DNA from: Ditylenchus dipsaci
Lineage: Eukaryota; Nematoda; Chromadorea; Rhabditida; Anguinidae
DNA: 64,000 nucleotides
Assembly: GCA_004194705.1 (NCBI GenBank)
Contig: SADC01001072.1
Span: forward strand, 1 to 64,000
Reading direction: 5' to 3'
Below, piece after piece: positions 63,148 through 64,000 of this stretch. The translations under genes were made by a program, and so were the position numbers. The notes under the pieces are model-generated. The model had not been told where the DNA came from. It did no database searches and saw only the letters and a list, made by a program, of their open reading frames with translations. Numbering within the stretch: position 1 is the stretch's first letter; every line of letters begins with the position of its first letter.

Positions 63148-63545
63148 GGCCATAGATTACTGAATTTTGGCCATAGATTTCTGAATTTTAGCCATACTCG
63201 CTCGAAATCATGTTTCAATCACATTTTAAGATGCTCTTGGACCTGAAACATCCTGAAAAGATGTTTTAAGCGTGTCGATGACACTTTACCGAGAAAAAAA
63301 TTTCTGTAATTTTTCCGACCACTGGTCGCTCAGGGCAAAAAGTCAAATTTCGGTCAAAAAAAAATTCTCGGAAAATTGTTATTGACACCCTTAAAACATC
63401 TTTTCAGGATGTTTCAGGTCCAAGAGCATCTTAAAATGTGATTGAAACATGATTTCGAGCGAGTATGGTTAAAATTCAGAAATCTATGGCCAATTTTCAG
63501 AAATCTATGGCCAAAATTCAGTATTCTATGGCCAAAATTAAATAC
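63148..63545. mobile_element. Palindrome TGGCCATAGATT
   Basis: The left arm has two TTTTGGCCATAGATTTCTGAA units and then ACTCGCTCGAAATCATGTTT. The right arm is the inverse with three TCTATGGCCAAAATTC units. It shares words with 27,360-27,480. Confidence 0.75.
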
Positions 63546-63622
63546 CACCCAATGAATTTACCGGGAGTGAATTAGCCTAGTACCGAAATTGGGATCAATG
63601 AGGTGGGATCAAATGAGTACGA

Positions 63623-63690
63623 ACCCAATAGCCGAGTGGCTAAAGCTTCTAGCAATAAGTTGAGGCTCGAAAGTTCGATTCCCACTAGAA
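63623..63690 (+). pseudogene. tRNA-like pseudogene (Ser/Leu-type D arm)
   Basis: ATAGCCGAGTGGCTAAAGC is a strong A box and D arm as in class II tRNAs, and AAGTTCGATTCCCACT is a B-box region. The acceptor stem does not close and no clear anticodon stem is present. Confidence 0.5.
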
Positions 63691-64000
63691 ACAGCAAATT
63701 TAAAATCGGTTCAAAATGGAACAGTTGTCCCAAAATCGGTACGATTATCGGTTCCGAAATCGGCCCGAAAATCTATCTTATTTTCTGTCGATTTGCGCCC
63801 TGAATACGGGCTCTTGTCTACCTATTTTTTCGCCATGATCATAAACATTAAGCATTTTGATTGAAAAATTTCAAAAATTATTAATGTTCTTTGAAAGTTA
63901 ATACGATATTTTAGACTAGGGGCAAAAGGCGCCTATCGGCGCTACTTTCGTATTTTAAAAATTACCTTTATCTGGCTAGCCTCATTATGGTTAGCCGCTC

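Noticed and set aside
63623..63690. Functional tRNA-Ser/Leu
   Set aside because: D arm and B box are good, but acceptor and anticodon stems do not pair.

Overview
The window is AT-rich eukaryotic, animal-type DNA. Genes are cut by short GT-AG introns, mostly about 45-70 nt, the 3' ends carry AATAAA, and there is a canonical metazoan initiator tRNA. A Polycomb-group polyhomeotic homologue (HD1-like motif, FCS zinc finger, C-terminal SAM) places it in Metazoa, most likely an invertebrate with small introns and very many short inverted-repeat transposons. I cannot name the species. Three recognisable genes and one isolated small exon have a pyrimidine-AG acceptor 0-15 nt before the ATG, which would fit spliced-leader trans-splicing or introns in the 5'UTR.

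Layout. 1-4.7 kb: nested inverted-repeat elements around a decayed transposon. 4.7-5.2 kb: possible 3' end of a minus-strand coiled-coil gene. 5.76-6.35 kb: palindromic element with tRNA-like tips. 6.58-11.03 kb: PLAA/Ufd3/Doa1 homologue (seven WD repeats, PFU, PUL). 11.7-13.45 kb: 8-bp-TSD foldback element. 13.63-21.43 kb: FLAD1-type FAD synthase with large repeat-filled introns. Its 3' half is repeated at 22.8-25.69 kb, and that second copy stops exactly at a 17-N gap, so it is probably an assembly artefact. 25.7-35 kb: mostly foldback elements plus a few coding-like fragments. 35.13-57.39 kb: polyhomeotic-like gene of about 20 exons. Its introns hold a 4.6-kb TSD-flanked nested insertion (with an inner TTAA-flanked palindrome containing histone-H2A-like exons), an alternative terminal exon with poly(A) signal, an initiator tRNA-Met gene and a complete 151-codon minus-strand gene. 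57.4-64 kb: foldback elements, a piggyBac-like transposase 3' relic and tRNA-like pseudogenes.

The dominant theme is palindromic DNA: I count more than 35 foldback elements. Several classes can be separated by their target duplications: 8-bp (hAT-like), TA with CAGT ends (Tc1/mariner-pogo-like) and TTAA (piggyBac/Kolobok-like). A further group carries tRNA-like B-box cassettes. Single-base indels break all three conserved genes, and the two FLAD1 copies have different breaks, which points to consensus errors rather than pseudogenes. The recognised genes (ubiquitin-pathway, flavin metabolism, chromatin) are functionally unrelated housekeeping or regulatory genes, not an operon-like system.
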